Source: Rhizophagus clarus
Taxonomy: Eukaryota; Glomeromycota; Glomeromycetes; Glomerales; Glomeraceae
Length of the DNA stretch: 64,000 bases
Direction of reading: 5' to 3'
Assembly (NCBI GenBank): GCA_015698045.1
Contig: BLAL01000012.1
Coordinates: forward strand, 1,674,001 to 1,738,000
The position numbers were made by a program, and so were the translations under genes. The notes beneath the pieces are model-generated. The model saw nothing but the letters and a program-made list of their open reading frames with translations. It was not told the origin of the DNA and did no database searches. Below, in pieces: positions 11,678 through 22,510 of the stretch (position 1 is the stretch's first letter; each line of letters starts with the position of its first letter).

Positions 11678-11797
11678 TGTTGTGCCTCAGATGTAAATCC
11701 GCGTCAGGTGATAACTGACGCGCGTCAGATATTAATTAACACCTGACGCGCGTTACTTACCAATTGACAAATGACGTGCGTTAGTTGTCATCTGACG
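11678..11797. repeat. Ginger left TIR with periodic TGACGYGCGTYA boxes
   Basis: This arm carries boxes of the form TGACGYGCGTYA at 11716, 11744 and 11772; a fourth, starting at 11793, runs past the end of the TIR. The first is a perfect 12-bp palindrome (TGACGCGCGTCA). Spacings are 28, 28 and 21 bp. They are likely transposase-binding sites (inference). Confidence 0.8.
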
Positions 11798-12039
11798 TGC
11801 GTTAATTATTGACTGACGCAACATATATCAATTACCGGTAATTTTAAAGATTAATAAATTTTTTAAATTTTTACATTATATTTGCATGTTTTGTTGCACT
11901 ATACTTTTATATAACACTCTGTATGTAACACTGTAAAAAAAATTGTAAAAAAAATTATATAATAGTGTTCTGTAACACTGTAAAATCAATTTTTTTATTT
12001 AACACTCCTAATATAAAAAGCTATTTTTTCTTAAAAAAT

Positions 12040-14181
12040 CTAATTTTCACACTTGTTTTGACATGGGCGGCCACTATGACACCTACTTCCGCAATTTTGT
12101 CCAACCTTTTTACAACGACATTTATTGTTATTACAGTTACTTTTACAGTTGCAAATGGCTCCTGTAACTAGTCCAGTGCTTTGAAGGTGCGCAGCTTCTC
12201 TGACAGAAATCTTGTTTGAAGGTAAATTGTTAAGCTCAGGAAAGTCTATTGTACCAAGTGGTTCAATTTCTCTTGGTGAGTAATGCACATTGATAATTCC
12301 AAATTTTGATCCTAAAACATACTGATTATTTTTGGTTATTTCTAAAACTTTGCATGGAAGAGTAGGACGGTCAATACCAGAACGATCAATTTTTGGAATT
12401 GTAATCCTCACTAAATCTCCTACTTCATAGCTAATTGAGCGCTTTTTTTTATTCATCTGGTTGACCATTTTATCTGTGTAAGATTGTAGATTTTTCCGAG
12501 CTGCTTCTCTTAAAATATCATGACCTGTAATTGTTGTTTCACTTCTTATGGCTGTATTTGTGATGTCAATAAGAACCGGATCAATAGGAATTGGATGATA
12601 TTGTGAAATTTTTGGGGTATGTTCATTATCATTTACATTATAAGTTTCATATTGAATTTGTGCTGATTTTACTGTATCAACACTATCAATACTAATACAA
12701 TCATCATCTCTTTCTTCAATTTCACCTAAATCTTTTATTATTTGTGGTGAAGGTGCAGGGACTGATGGTAAAGAAATAGGAGTGGGTAAAGTTGATAATG
12801 AAGGTGCAGGGAATGATGAAGAAGAAGCAGGAATTGCTGGTAAAGGAATAGAAACTGATAATGACGAGTATAAAATATGTATTATAAATATAATAAGAAA
12901 ATTTTATTAGAATATTTAATTAAATTTAAAATTAAAATAAATTATAACATTAAAATATTGAATGTCTATTAAGTTTTATAACTAAATATAAAGATTAATT
13001 AAAATATTTTAATATGCTCTTTACCTTGTTCATCTACCATATCATCATCCAAATTTTCAGCTGAATACTCAAAATCTTTGATTGTAACTGTCTCAGGAAT
13101 ATTCTCTTCATCATAAATACCCTTGCTAAACAGATCTTCAATTAATGTACAACCTCCATGAGGCTTATCACCAAATACAAGCTCATAGGGAGTTTTTTTG
13201 TGAGAACGACAATATGAATGATTCATTGATAAAATAACTGAATGAAGCCCAAAAGACCAATCATTTCTACCTGTATCCTCTTTCCACTTTCCCAATTTTT
13301 GCTGCAGAATTCCATTTGCTCTTTCTACAAGACCTTGACTTTGAGGATGGCGTGGACGTCCATTAATTATTTTTACTGTTGGCCATAAACTGATTAATTC
13401 TTTTATTATTGTAGCAGTGAATTCTTTTCCATTGTCTGACTGAAGTATTTTAGGTGGAGAACCTAAAAAATGGAAAAGATCAAACAAATATGCAGCTACT
13501 TCAACAGCTCGCTTAGAAGTAAGTGCTTTTGCCCATGAAAAACGTGTAAAATGATCTCGAATATGGCAAATATACTTGTATTCTCCATCAGGATCATATG
13601 ATAAATCAATCAAATCTATCTGTTAATATAAAATTTAAATTAATATAATGCAAATAAAAGTTAAATAAATAATCTATTAATTAATCATGTACCTGAATTC
13701 GTGATAAAAAGTTTCTTGCAATAATTGGTTTAGCAGCCAAAGGGTGAAATGAGGGTTTACGAATAGCACAAATATTACAGTTATTAACGAATTTTTCAAC
13801 TAAATCTTGCTTCACCCAGCTCCATCTTTCTTTAATAGATTTCCAAAGCTGCTTTTGTCCTCCATGCTGATCTATTTCAGCATGTGTTCGGCATAATATT
13901 TCATACATATTCTCCACTACAAGAACTGGCTTGTTATCTGCTTTAACTAATACTCTAAAGTCTCCAGGAACTACTTCTTCAAGGCAAAAGCATTTCATAG
14001 CCCAATTTCGAGTATTTTTATCACAAATATGAAAATTTTTGGGGTCTAATAATACCGCTTTTATTTTTCCTAAAAGGTCTAGATTTATTAAAGCCTTATC
14101 TTGCTTGCATTCTGGCAATCTACTAAGATAATTATTTAGTAAGGTTTCAAACATCTCCTTGCTTATAAAAGTATACTCCAT
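12040..14181 (-). CDS. Ginger-type integrase/transposase, three exons
   Basis: I read three exons: 14181-13693, 13619-13025 and 12854-12040, with introns of 73 bp (CAG|GTACAT...AACAG) and 170 bp (G|GTAAAG...TCAG). The lengths 489, 595 and 815 nt sum to 633 codons with no stop, so the protein is 632 aa. Exon 1 ends in an H2C2 zinc-binding domain ('CRTHAEIDQH', 'NNCNICAIRK'). Exon 2 is the DDE integrase core: D in 'LIDLSYD', D in 'LQSDNGKEF', E in 'QGLVERANG'. Exon 3 has a Ser/Pro-rich linker, an SH3-like 'YEVGDLVRI' segment and a Cys-rich tail with about 12 Cys ('CNCKSNC', 'CRCKK', 'CGSRCHSGRPC'). It would catalyse transposition of its own element. All three catalytic residues are present. Confidence 0.85.
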
Positions 14182-14347
14182 TATGCTATATAAGATTATT
14201 AAAGCTTTTATTAACTTTAAGAAAAAATAACAGTATATGTGGTTGTTGATACAAGTAATGTTGAAATAGTTATAGAGGAAGAAATTGAAGAGAATAACAA
14301 AGTAAAAAAACATGTTCAGATAATCCATTATTAAATAACAGATCATG

Positions 14348-14467
14348 CGTCAGATGACAACTAACGCACGTCATTTGTCAATTGGTAAGTAACGCACGTC
14401 AGGTGTTAATTAATATCTGACGCGCGTCAGTTATCACCTGACGCGGATTTACATCTGAGGCACAACA
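14348..14467. repeat. Ginger right TIR
   Basis: This is the inverted copy of 11678-11797, matching over about 120 bp with one C/T difference seen within a CG-rich box. It has the same box series in mirror order. Confidence 0.85.
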
Positions 14468-14526
14468 TATACAATATTGTAAAATGTTCTCTTTACATAT
14501 AATACAATAAAATATGCATTTACCAT

Positions 14527-14557
<31 letters not shown>

Positions 14558-14566
14558 TGATAAAAA

Positions 14567-16554
14567 TAAACAGAAAAAGTAATGACATTAGTTGTTACAC
14601 AATTCTTGAGTTGATCATTTGCTAAAAGTTTAATTTTAATTTGTAATAATAAATAAGGTAATCAGTGCGCAATAACAAGGCCAAATTTTTACGGTAGGTA
14701 GCAAGTGCGTAACGTAAATTGGCTAAGTGTGGTGGTAAAATTACGTATTTACGTTACTTCCCTTTAAATAAAGGCACGAAACGTAATCTGAAATTTTTTT
14801 ACCTTGCGTTACTTCCTAATTTTGTCACGTGATCTAATTTTTCCGCGCGTACTGTCTTAAAATTTATTTTAAATGAATTTTATGATCACATTTATTTGTA
14901 AATTAATATTTTACATTTATAAAATAATATCAATTTTAATAAACACATAAACATTATTTTTAATGAAATAGTTTCAAATACTTTTTAAATACACATAAAA
15001 ATACTAATTATTTTATAATTATTTAAAACTAACGTAATGAAAATTAATATCTAAAGTGCTAAAGGTATGCCATAAAGTATAAAAACAAAAGTAATTTCAT
15101 ATAAAGTATTGATGTCATTATTAATATTGAATCTGTTTTAATAAAATTAATGTTTGAGTGGTCCTATACCTGCTGAACATCTTCATTTAAACTTTTAAGT
15201 TCATTTAATTTAGCAAAGACACTGAAACCACACTGTAAAATTGAAAAATAAATGTAGTACAGCTTTTCTTAAAATAAACATCTATTTATCCACAACTATT
15301 TAAACAATATTAATAAAATTAATACACGCATATTTGTTTACTTAACTGAAGTGTTAAAATTAATATTAAAAAATGCGTTCATTGTAAATAAAATTAACAA
15401 CAATATTCCATTTAAATATTATTGAACTTATTATTTGATAGATTTTAAGGGAGTTCGTGGGAGAAATAATTTTTTTGTGATGGTAAATAACCCACAAGAT
15501 CTGTACAAATCACATAACATTTATAATAACGTAAGATGGAATTTTCACTTTACAATTATTATGGTAAGCATGTTGCAGGTCTCTTTTAATATAGGTTACA
15601 TCCTTTCGAGAGTTAAATTTTGTTCTTTTTATAGTCCTAGATGGCCGCTTATGTTTTTGTATTGAAAGTTAGCGTTACTGATTAATAAAGTGGCGCAATT
15701 AGTAGTCTTTTTAAAAATAAAAAAATAAAATAAATTATTATAATAAGCATGTAAATCAACATGTGATCTTATGATACTTTACGAATTTATGTCTATATAC
15801 CTGATTTATTATTCAATTATATTGTTAAAAAATTTTCCCCCAAGAAAATTAACTAAAAAAATTTTTTGTTATTAATAAACAATATTATTTATTATGAATT
15901 ATTTTTTTAGAAATTATTACTAATAACAAATTTACCTATAAATAAATATAACTTTTTAAAAATTTTAATTGCAAATCTTTTTTATGCAAAAATTTGTAAA
16001 AAATGATTTTCTTTTTTTAACTGTAAAGCATATATTATTATTGAATCAGACACAATTACTACTTCAAGCTTCTTTAATAATCCTACTTTCACAAGAGCGA
16101 GAAGTAATTATATATAACAGACCACAGAATAACAATCTTAAATTTGGTAATTTGTTATATTTTAAATAAATATAAAAATATAATATATCATAAATTAAAA
16201 AAAAAAAGAAGGAAGATGAAGTTTCCATTATGTATAACTATTCCTACCCTATGAAAAAATTAGATAAGAAATTTATATGAATATTGTGTGATTATTGTAT
16301 AATAAACATAGAATTTTCTGTAAAAAAAATATATGTAAAAAAATGTGATACAGAAATCTGTCCAATTCCGTAGCATAAAATTACGGTTTATATACCAAAA
16401 AATACTGAAAAATACATAAATTATGATTATATGTTTTTTTAACATAATTTGTAATATAAAATTTTATTTAATTTTAATAATATTTTCATTGAATATATTT
16501 TATAATATTAATAAATCAATGTTTAAATAATAAATAAATAAATAATATTTTATT
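14567..16554. other. AT-rich intergenic stretch with minor repeat traces
   Basis: No credible gene is visible. Around 14680-14830 a GC-richer patch contains inverted copies of GTAACGTAAAT, which look like a small MITE. On the minus strand 15170-15232 is an exon-like 63-nt open stretch flanked by ACAG and GTATAG. At 16248 a CTACCCTATGAAAAAA terminus of the CCCTAT family is present without an obvious partner. Confidence 0.4.
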
Positions 16555-17872
16555 TAAGGCCACACAAATTTGATTTTTCGGTTCACGTAACATCAAAATT
16601 TAAAATTGACCCGGGGACCAAGAGTTTATTAATAATTTTTTTTATTAATAAAAAAAGTTTATATATAAATTTTACGGCTTCTGATTGGTCAATCTTTAAG
16701 GAGTAACTTATATGATAATTACATATGATAATCACGTTTAAAATAATCGAGAATTTTTTTTTCTTGATTTTACTCTGCCAAATGCCTATCATACATGTAA
16801 AAATAAGTTACAAGTCTAAAATTTTGAAGGACTGGGAAGATCTACCTGTTGGCAGGGAAACTAAAATAAAGTTTTTTTCGGAGATATATCAATTTTATAT
16901 TTGTCATCCGAATGGTGTAATTCAAATTTTGAAGTGAAATTTAGTCCATCAAAAATGTTAGTCGGAGAGAAGATTTCAGCAGAATGCATTGCCAGGAAGC
17001 TGCATGTCAATATGGAATTTATGCACATTTTTATCTTATTTCACAAGAAATAATAGAATCTCATAGAATTCCTGCCATTAATATTATTAATGCTTTTGAT
17101 ATTATAAGGGCTAGTTCAAATGATATATGTGTTCCAGAATTTAATGATCTCCCAAAAAATGCACTGGAAAAGTTGCGAATAGATTTATCTAATTGGATTA
17201 AAAATCATGGAGGTGGATGGAAAGGGAAGGATGCTGCACGACATATTGGAAAACAATTTGTAACTGATTTGGCAAGTGCACTATGGTATGTTGATAGTTG
17301 TTCTGTTCTGTAAAAACTTTAGATCAAAAGTTTAAGATTCCTGTTATTTTTGATGAATTTTTTGGGAAATCATTTCCAGAGAATTATAAAAGATCAAGAC
17401 CAAAGTTTAATTCCGAAGAATTAACTCAGCATAGCAAAAAAATATTGAATTAAGTTGGATGTTACAAAGTAGATTTAACTGGCTAAGAGAATCACTAACT
17501 AAATTTGGTGAAATCCTGGCTAAATATTCAGAATATTTGGACTATCAGCAAATTCGAAGTAAGGAACTAAAAAATTCACTATTTCCTGTAGTTGATGAAG
17601 TGGACAGAAGAATATAGACTTTCTTTAAGTGAGACAAAGAAGTCAAATAATGACATGGGCTTTAAATCTAGTGCACAGAACTGTAAAAATGTTGGAACTC
17701 TAATTCAATGTGGAGAATGTGCCAAATGGCATGTACTTTATTCAAAATTATCTTCACAAGATAAGGAAGAATTTGCACAATTTTTAGATGAAATTTAATA
17801 TACATGTGGTGAAACTTTTTATAGCTTAGCTGGCATAAAATACAAGATTCTAATGACATAAATGATTCTATA

Positions 17873-19563
17873 CCCTATAAAAAAACTGGATACGTTTTTA
17901 ATAAGATTTTTATACGATTTTTTTCCTTAGAAATAACTTATCACAATATACCGTTGAAGGATACAGAAAAATGCACAATTCTGTATCACTATAAATATGG
18001 TTTGGATACAGAATTTGCATGGAATTCATACGGAATTTACATGATTTAATCACTGATTTACCATGAAATTTATATTATTGCTTATTACTGTTTATATTAT
18101 AATTTATTACAATTTATTACTAGACTTTATTTACATAAATTTAATTTTATTTATTAAATCAAAAAATAAAAAAAATAAAATAAAACACAAATACTGTATA
18201 CAGTATTATGAATAGGTTATTCCTATCAAACCAACTATTGCAAACCAAAACAAAAAGAAACATTAATACTATTTCTACTGATGTTTCTTTAAGAAATTTA
18301 AGTTTTTTTAAGAAATCAAAAGTCTTCAGGAGCACTTAGTCCAGAAACATTAATACTATTTCTACTGATGTTTTTTTAAGAAATTTAAGTTTTTTTAAGA
18401 AATCAAAAGTCTCCAGGAGCACTTAGTCCAAAGAAATAACCTATTCCTTTAAAATAAATGAAAAAAGACACTAGTACGTCAATTAGACCAACGCTTCCCT
18501 ATTGTACCTATAATTCTGAATTTGTCCAAGCCATCAGGAGTCAGACAACCTAAAAACAAAAAAAAAAAGAAATATAAGCTCCGCCCATATAGTACTTGCA
18601 ATCATCCAAGTCTCCAAACATTCGGTTCCTACCTGACTTACAAAAAAAAAAGTACTTCAAAATTGAACCGCAAAAAGAAAAAATGAACCAAGCAGCCAAA
18701 AAAAAATCTGGTCTACAAAATAAAAGAATAAATATAAATAAAAAAAGAAAGGATAGTGAGGTGGAAGTAAAAAAGTAAAATAAATAAAAAATATTTTTTT
18801 TTTTTTTTTGAAAAAGGAATAACGAAGTTAGGGAATAAAATAAAAAAAGATTTTTAAAGAGATGACAAAGTTAGAAAAATAAAGCAGAAGGTAACTTACA
18901 TAACCCGGCTTATAGGAACCTCTCTTTTTAAATTAGAAACTTAGGAACTACCTGCACTAAATAAGGCTTTTTATTCACCAGTCCTGACAAACTTCGTGTC
19001 AGTAGTCACAGCTAGTCCATATTTAATCTCTAACCTATGCAGAAATAATTCAGTAAAAAAAGGGGCAAAAATAAATTTTTTTTTTTTAAAGAGGGCAATG
19101 AAGTTAGAAAAATAAAGGAAACGAAGTTTTTAAAAGAAGAGTAGCAAGTGAGAATAAAAAAGAGGGGCAATAAATAAAAGAAAAAGAGTTTTTTTTTTTT
19201 TTAAAAAAAAAAAAAATGCGAAATAAAAAATCAGGGAGAGGAAGACAGGAAGACAGGGTGGAAGATCAAAGCTGAGTTTATATAAACGAAAAACGTATCA
19301 TAACAAAAATCACGTGATTACGTGTTATGACTTATGATACGAAATGATGATAAAACTATTATTTAAAAAAAAAGTTCAAAAATTCCGTATACATTCCGTA
19401 TATATTAATTTTTCCACATACATTCCATATGCACCAATTTTTTTAAAAAACATTCAAAAATGAATTACGTATTAAATATATGGAATTGTTATACAGAATC
19501 GGTAAAAACATACATCAAACGTTTATAAAATGTATCCTTTCCGTATACAGATTTCTTATAGGG
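17873..19563. mobile_element. CCCTAT-family non-autonomous element inside the zinc-ribbon gene
   Basis: The left end is CCCTATAAAAAAACTGGATACG and the right end, read inward, is CCCTATAAGAAATCTGTATACG. The flanking triplets are ATA and ATG, an imperfect 3-bp target duplication. The interior is A-rich and non-coding. It shares sequence with 20000-20990, for example the 'GTAGCAAGTGA' and 'TTATGATATC'-like segments. Members with the same ends occur at 21239-21533 and 53368-54675. Confidence 0.6.
18258..18431. repeat. Two-copy tandem duplication, 87-bp unit
   Basis: A unit starting AAACATTAATACTATTTC at 18258 repeats from 18345 with only a few substitutions, for example CTTCAGG versus CTCCAGG. 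It lies inside the 17873-19563 element. Confidence 0.85.
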
Positions 19564-19987
19564 ATGAAAAAATTATTCTCTATTGTTAAAGTTAATAATA
19601 CTCTAACATGCAATAGCCTGATTGAAATTTCATATTATTCAAGTAGATTATTTAAAGAGGCACTTTGTTTTAATTGTGGTGTAGAATGTGAAGAACATAC
19701 AAATTATGGTGAATATTTTCCATATTGTGAAGACTGCAACACATTGGTTAAAAATAAAAAAAGAAAAAGAAAAGAAAAGAAATTTGTAAAATCTAGTAAA
19801 CAAAGAAATGATGAAATTAATTAGTTGTAAACGAATTATACAGATATAATAAAGCTTTAATGAACCAATCAAAATTTACTTCATAGTCACGTGATAAACT
19901 TTTTATATATAAGCTTTTTTTACTGAAATTTGACAAAGTGACCCGGCCAGGTGACGAGAACCAAAAAATCGAATTTGTGTGGCCTAA

Positions 19988-20984
19988 TCAAATATTTCAT
20001 TTCCCATTACATTTCTTTACCTCTATTGAAAACCAAACTCTCCCCTATACTGTAACAGTAATTCTAGAATTATCCTATGCTAGCCTTTAAGAGTTGGCAT
20101 TCCTACAAAAAAAAAAACATGAAAAAATATAATTCACAAAAAAAATCAACTTGCAAGAAAAAAAATCAACCTGTAAAAAAAAAATCAACCTGCAAAAAAA
20201 AAATCAATTCACAAAGAAATCAATCCACAAAGAAAGTAACCAGCCATCAAAGAAAGAAATCAACCTGTTAAAAGAAAATAACTTACAAAAAGAACTAACC
20301 TACAGAGAAAAAGAAGTCTCGAAATTGATCTACTACAAAAAGAGAAACTAAAACTACTTACAAAAGTAAAAGAATCCAGAATTAACGTACAAAAAAAAAG
20401 TTTTTGAAGTGTATTACAAAAAAAAAGAATGAACTAATATACAAAAAGAAAAGGATCCTGAACCTGACCTTTAAAAAGAAAAAGACTCTTACCCTATAAG
20501 AAATTGAACAAAAAAAAATATTATCTTTAATGTAAAAAAATTATCTTTAATGAAAAAAAATATTTTATAAAAAAAAGGGATGTGAAATGGGTGAAGAATG
20601 AATAATAAAAACAAAAAAATTGTTCAACAAAGTTGGGAAAATAAAGAGAAATAAAAATAGGGAATAAAAAATAGAAAGAACCAAAGATAATATTTTTTTT
20701 TTAAAAAAAAAAACTTTTTAAAAAGGAGAGTTGGAATAAAGAGTAGAATAGAAAGAAAAAACTTTTATTTATTATTAAAAAAAAGGAGTAGCAAGTGAAA
20801 AAAAAATCAAGAGACAAAAAATTTTTTTTAGAAGAAAGTTAGAGAAAGAAGAGAAAAAAAAATATAGAAAATAAAAAAAGGAGGGTATAAATAAAAATGG
20901 GGAGGAAAACAAAAAGCATATTTTAATAATACAATAATTACATGATCACATGTTATGATATCTGATATGAAATGACAATAAAAT
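19988..20984. other. A-rich non-coding stretch with short minisatellite
   Basis: There is no gene. Between about 20138 and 20270 phrases of the type TCAACCTGYAAAAAAAAAA repeat with a period near 20 bp. Open frames here are lysine-rich artefacts of this repeat. The whole stretch is related to the interior of the 17873-19563 element. Confidence 0.6.
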
Positions 20985-20992
20985 ATTAAGTT

Positions 20993-21729
20993 TAGGGTTG
21001 ATTCAGTTTTGGCAAAGAAAAGATCATGATTTGAGAACTGGTCCCATAAAATAATAACCAATTATATTTTATTGATTAAGTTATTATATTGAAATATCAA
21101 AATTTTCAAATTTTGGTATATTTAATATCAATATCTCCTTAATAATGTTTAAAAAAAGTTAATAAAACTCTTTTTTGTATATAAAATTATTTGTGTTACA
21201 TAACATGATTGACAAATTTCATTGATTTTTAAACTATGTTCTATAAAAAAAATGGATACGTTTTTATATGGAATTTGTACTGAAAAATATGTTTATATAC
21301 TGAAAGGCACGTTTATAATACTGAGAGATACGGAATTGGATAATTTTCTGTATCTCATTATATACATTTTTACATAAAATATTACTGAGAAAACATATAT
21401 ATCAAGATACAGAAAATTGTCCAATTCCGTATCTCTCAGTATTATAAAACATATTTCTCAGTATCTTTTAACATTTAAACATATTTCTCAGTATAAATTC
21501 CATATAAAAAACGCATCTATTTTTTTTATAGGGATGAAACAAGGCAATAAATAATAAATTTTAAAATATTGAACTTAAGGTGAAATTGCTTTATTGATCA
21601 ATCAACAACATATTGTAAATAAAAATTAAAAAAACTGAGAACTGGTCAAAAGACCATTCCAGTCTGGTCTTGGTGAAAAGACCAGTCTTTTGGGATTTGA
21701 TCAGATCAGACAGATCTAACCAAACTCTA
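20993..21729. mobile_element. hAT-type MITE (737 bp)
   Basis: An 8-bp direct repeat ATTAAGTT flanks the element (20985-20992 and 21730-21737). The ends are TAGGGTTGATTCAG and, inverted, TAGAGTTTGGTTAGA. The subterminal sequence has alternating 'GACCAGTC' and 'ACTGGTC' words, as in the element at 31186-31748. No coding capacity is seen, so it is non-autonomous. A foldback element (21239-21533) is nested inside. Confidence 0.75.
21239..21533. mobile_element. CCCTAT-family foldback MITE (295 bp)
   Basis: Long inverted arms run from YYCTATAAAAAAAATGG and the matching inverted end; the flanking triplets are ATG (21236-21238 and 21534-21536). Both arms contain the complementary words GATACGGAATTGGA and TCCAATTCCGTATC, so the RNA would fold into an extended hairpin. 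It is nested in the hAT MITE at 20993-21729. Confidence 0.65.
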
Positions 21730-21737
21730 ATTAAGTT

Positions 21738-21941
21738 TAAAAATTCTATATAAATTCCATATGGGTGTATACATTTCATACATATTAATTTTTTTGAAAA
21801 AATGTTTAAAAATGAATTGTATATTAAATATACAGAATTGCTATATGAAATCTACAAAAATGTATAATAATTGTATACAAAATGCATCATTCCCATATAT
21901 GGATTTTTTATAAGACTAGTTAAAATTTAAAAATCAAAACC
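21738..21941. other. Short spacer before the CACTA element
   Basis: AT-rich; a TATAAATTCCATATGG-like patch resembles the interior of the CCCTAT elements. No gene is visible. Confidence 0.5.
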
Positions 21942-22510
21942 AATCACTAGTCGAAAAAGGACAATTCGGCCTAAATTTGACCAGGTTGAATATAGGTCAA
22001 ATGATGATCTAACCTATGTCAAATTGAGGCCAATTTTTTTGGCGCATTTAGGGTGCCAATCGTCTCAAATTCAGAAAGAAAAATTCAACCATCATTTTAC
22101 CTATATTAGGACATTATTACATATTTATTCGACCCTAAAAAAACTATATTCGACTACTGTATGTAACCCAAATATAATTGATAAATAGGTCGAACTAAAG
22201 GTTTTTTAAGATCAAATAATAGTAGTTTTATTAACATTTTATTTATAGCTACATATTATAATATTATATAAAATTCTATTTAACATTTATCTATCTATAT
22301 ATTATCACTTGTTATTATTCACATTAATCTATCTGCCATTATATCCACAACCATCATCTACACAATCAAATATCCTAAAAAATCCTAAATTCACATCATA
22401 TAAAAAGTCAAAGGGCAACCTAAAAAAAAAATAAAAAACGAATTCATTAATTAACGATTCGTAAAAATAAAAAATTATAACCAATAAAAAACACACTATA
22501 AATCCACATA

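Larger units (their letters stand above)
11678..14467 (-). mobile_element. Complete Ginger-type DNA transposon (2790 bp)
   Basis: The ends are TGTTG...CAACA with a 4-bp target-site duplication TATA (11674-11677 and 14468-14471). The terminal inverted repeats are about 120 bp (11678-11797 and 14348-14467), with a single mismatch that I can see. Inside is one minus-strand integrase gene with intact introns. TGTNR...YNACA ends, 4-bp TSDs and a Ty3/gypsy-like integrase are the hallmarks of Ginger elements. The near-identical TIRs and open reading frame suggest recent insertion, here into the retroposon at 9976-14550. Confidence 0.88.
9976..14550 (+). mobile_element. Poly(A)-tailed ORF1-type retroposon, split by a Ginger element
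   Basis: The insertion is bounded by a direct repeat AAATTTGTGATAAAAA (9959-9974 and 14551-14566), and an A-run at 14527-14553 forms its 3' tail. An ACAATAAAA-type polyadenylation motif lies about 20 bp before the tail. Removing the Ginger transposon (11678-14467) leaves a retroposon of about 1.8 kb encoding the fragments at 9988-10488 and 10780-11346. The element at 36203-47881 has homologous ORFs and a similar tail, so this is a family moved by reverse transcription. No RT is encoded, and the 5' end is truncated inside the first ORF. Confidence 0.75.
16984..19824 (+). pseudogene. Transposon-borne zinc-ribbon protein gene, interrupted
   Basis: Coding pieces run in order. 16984-17313 contains 'PEFNDLPKNALEKL', 'WIKNHGGGWKGKDAAR' and 'DLASALWYVDSC'. 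A frame-shifted continuation to about 17453 reads 'IPVIFDEFFGKSFPENYK'. 17592-17798 has a C-X2-C pair followed by 'KWHVLYSKL'. After the inserted element, 19570-19800 has 'LTCNSLIEISYYSSRLF' and a second set of Cys pairs ('CFNCGVECE', 'YCEDCN') before a lysine-rich tail. The last exon-like piece joins smoothly to sequence before 17872 once the insert is removed. Frameshifts and stops make it non-functional. I cannot name the family; the paired CXXC motifs suggest zinc binding. Confidence 0.55.
16558..19984 (+). mobile_element. TIR DNA transposon, TAA target duplication, PIF/Harbinger-like ends
   Basis: Both ends start with GGCCACACAAATTYGATTTTT and match over about 27 of 30 bp. A 3-bp TAA repeat flanks the element (16555-16557 and 19985-19987), which fits the TWA preference of PIF/Harbinger. 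Inside is a plus-strand degenerate gene (16984-19824) interrupted by a second element at 17873-19563. No recognisable transposase catalytic domain is seen, so the superfamily is inferred from ends and TSD only. Confidence 0.65.

Noticed and set aside
11965-12171. Hydrophobic 68-codon frame on the plus strand
   Set aside because: It overlaps the Cys-rich tail of the Ginger integrase in antisense.
20138-20300. CAG|GTTGAT repeats on the minus strand as another intron array
   Set aside because: The period is about 20 bp, too short for a spliceable intron, and there are no branch words.
20077-20351. Two overlapping lysine-rich open frames
   Set aside because: They arise from the short A-rich minisatellite and have no protein-like composition.
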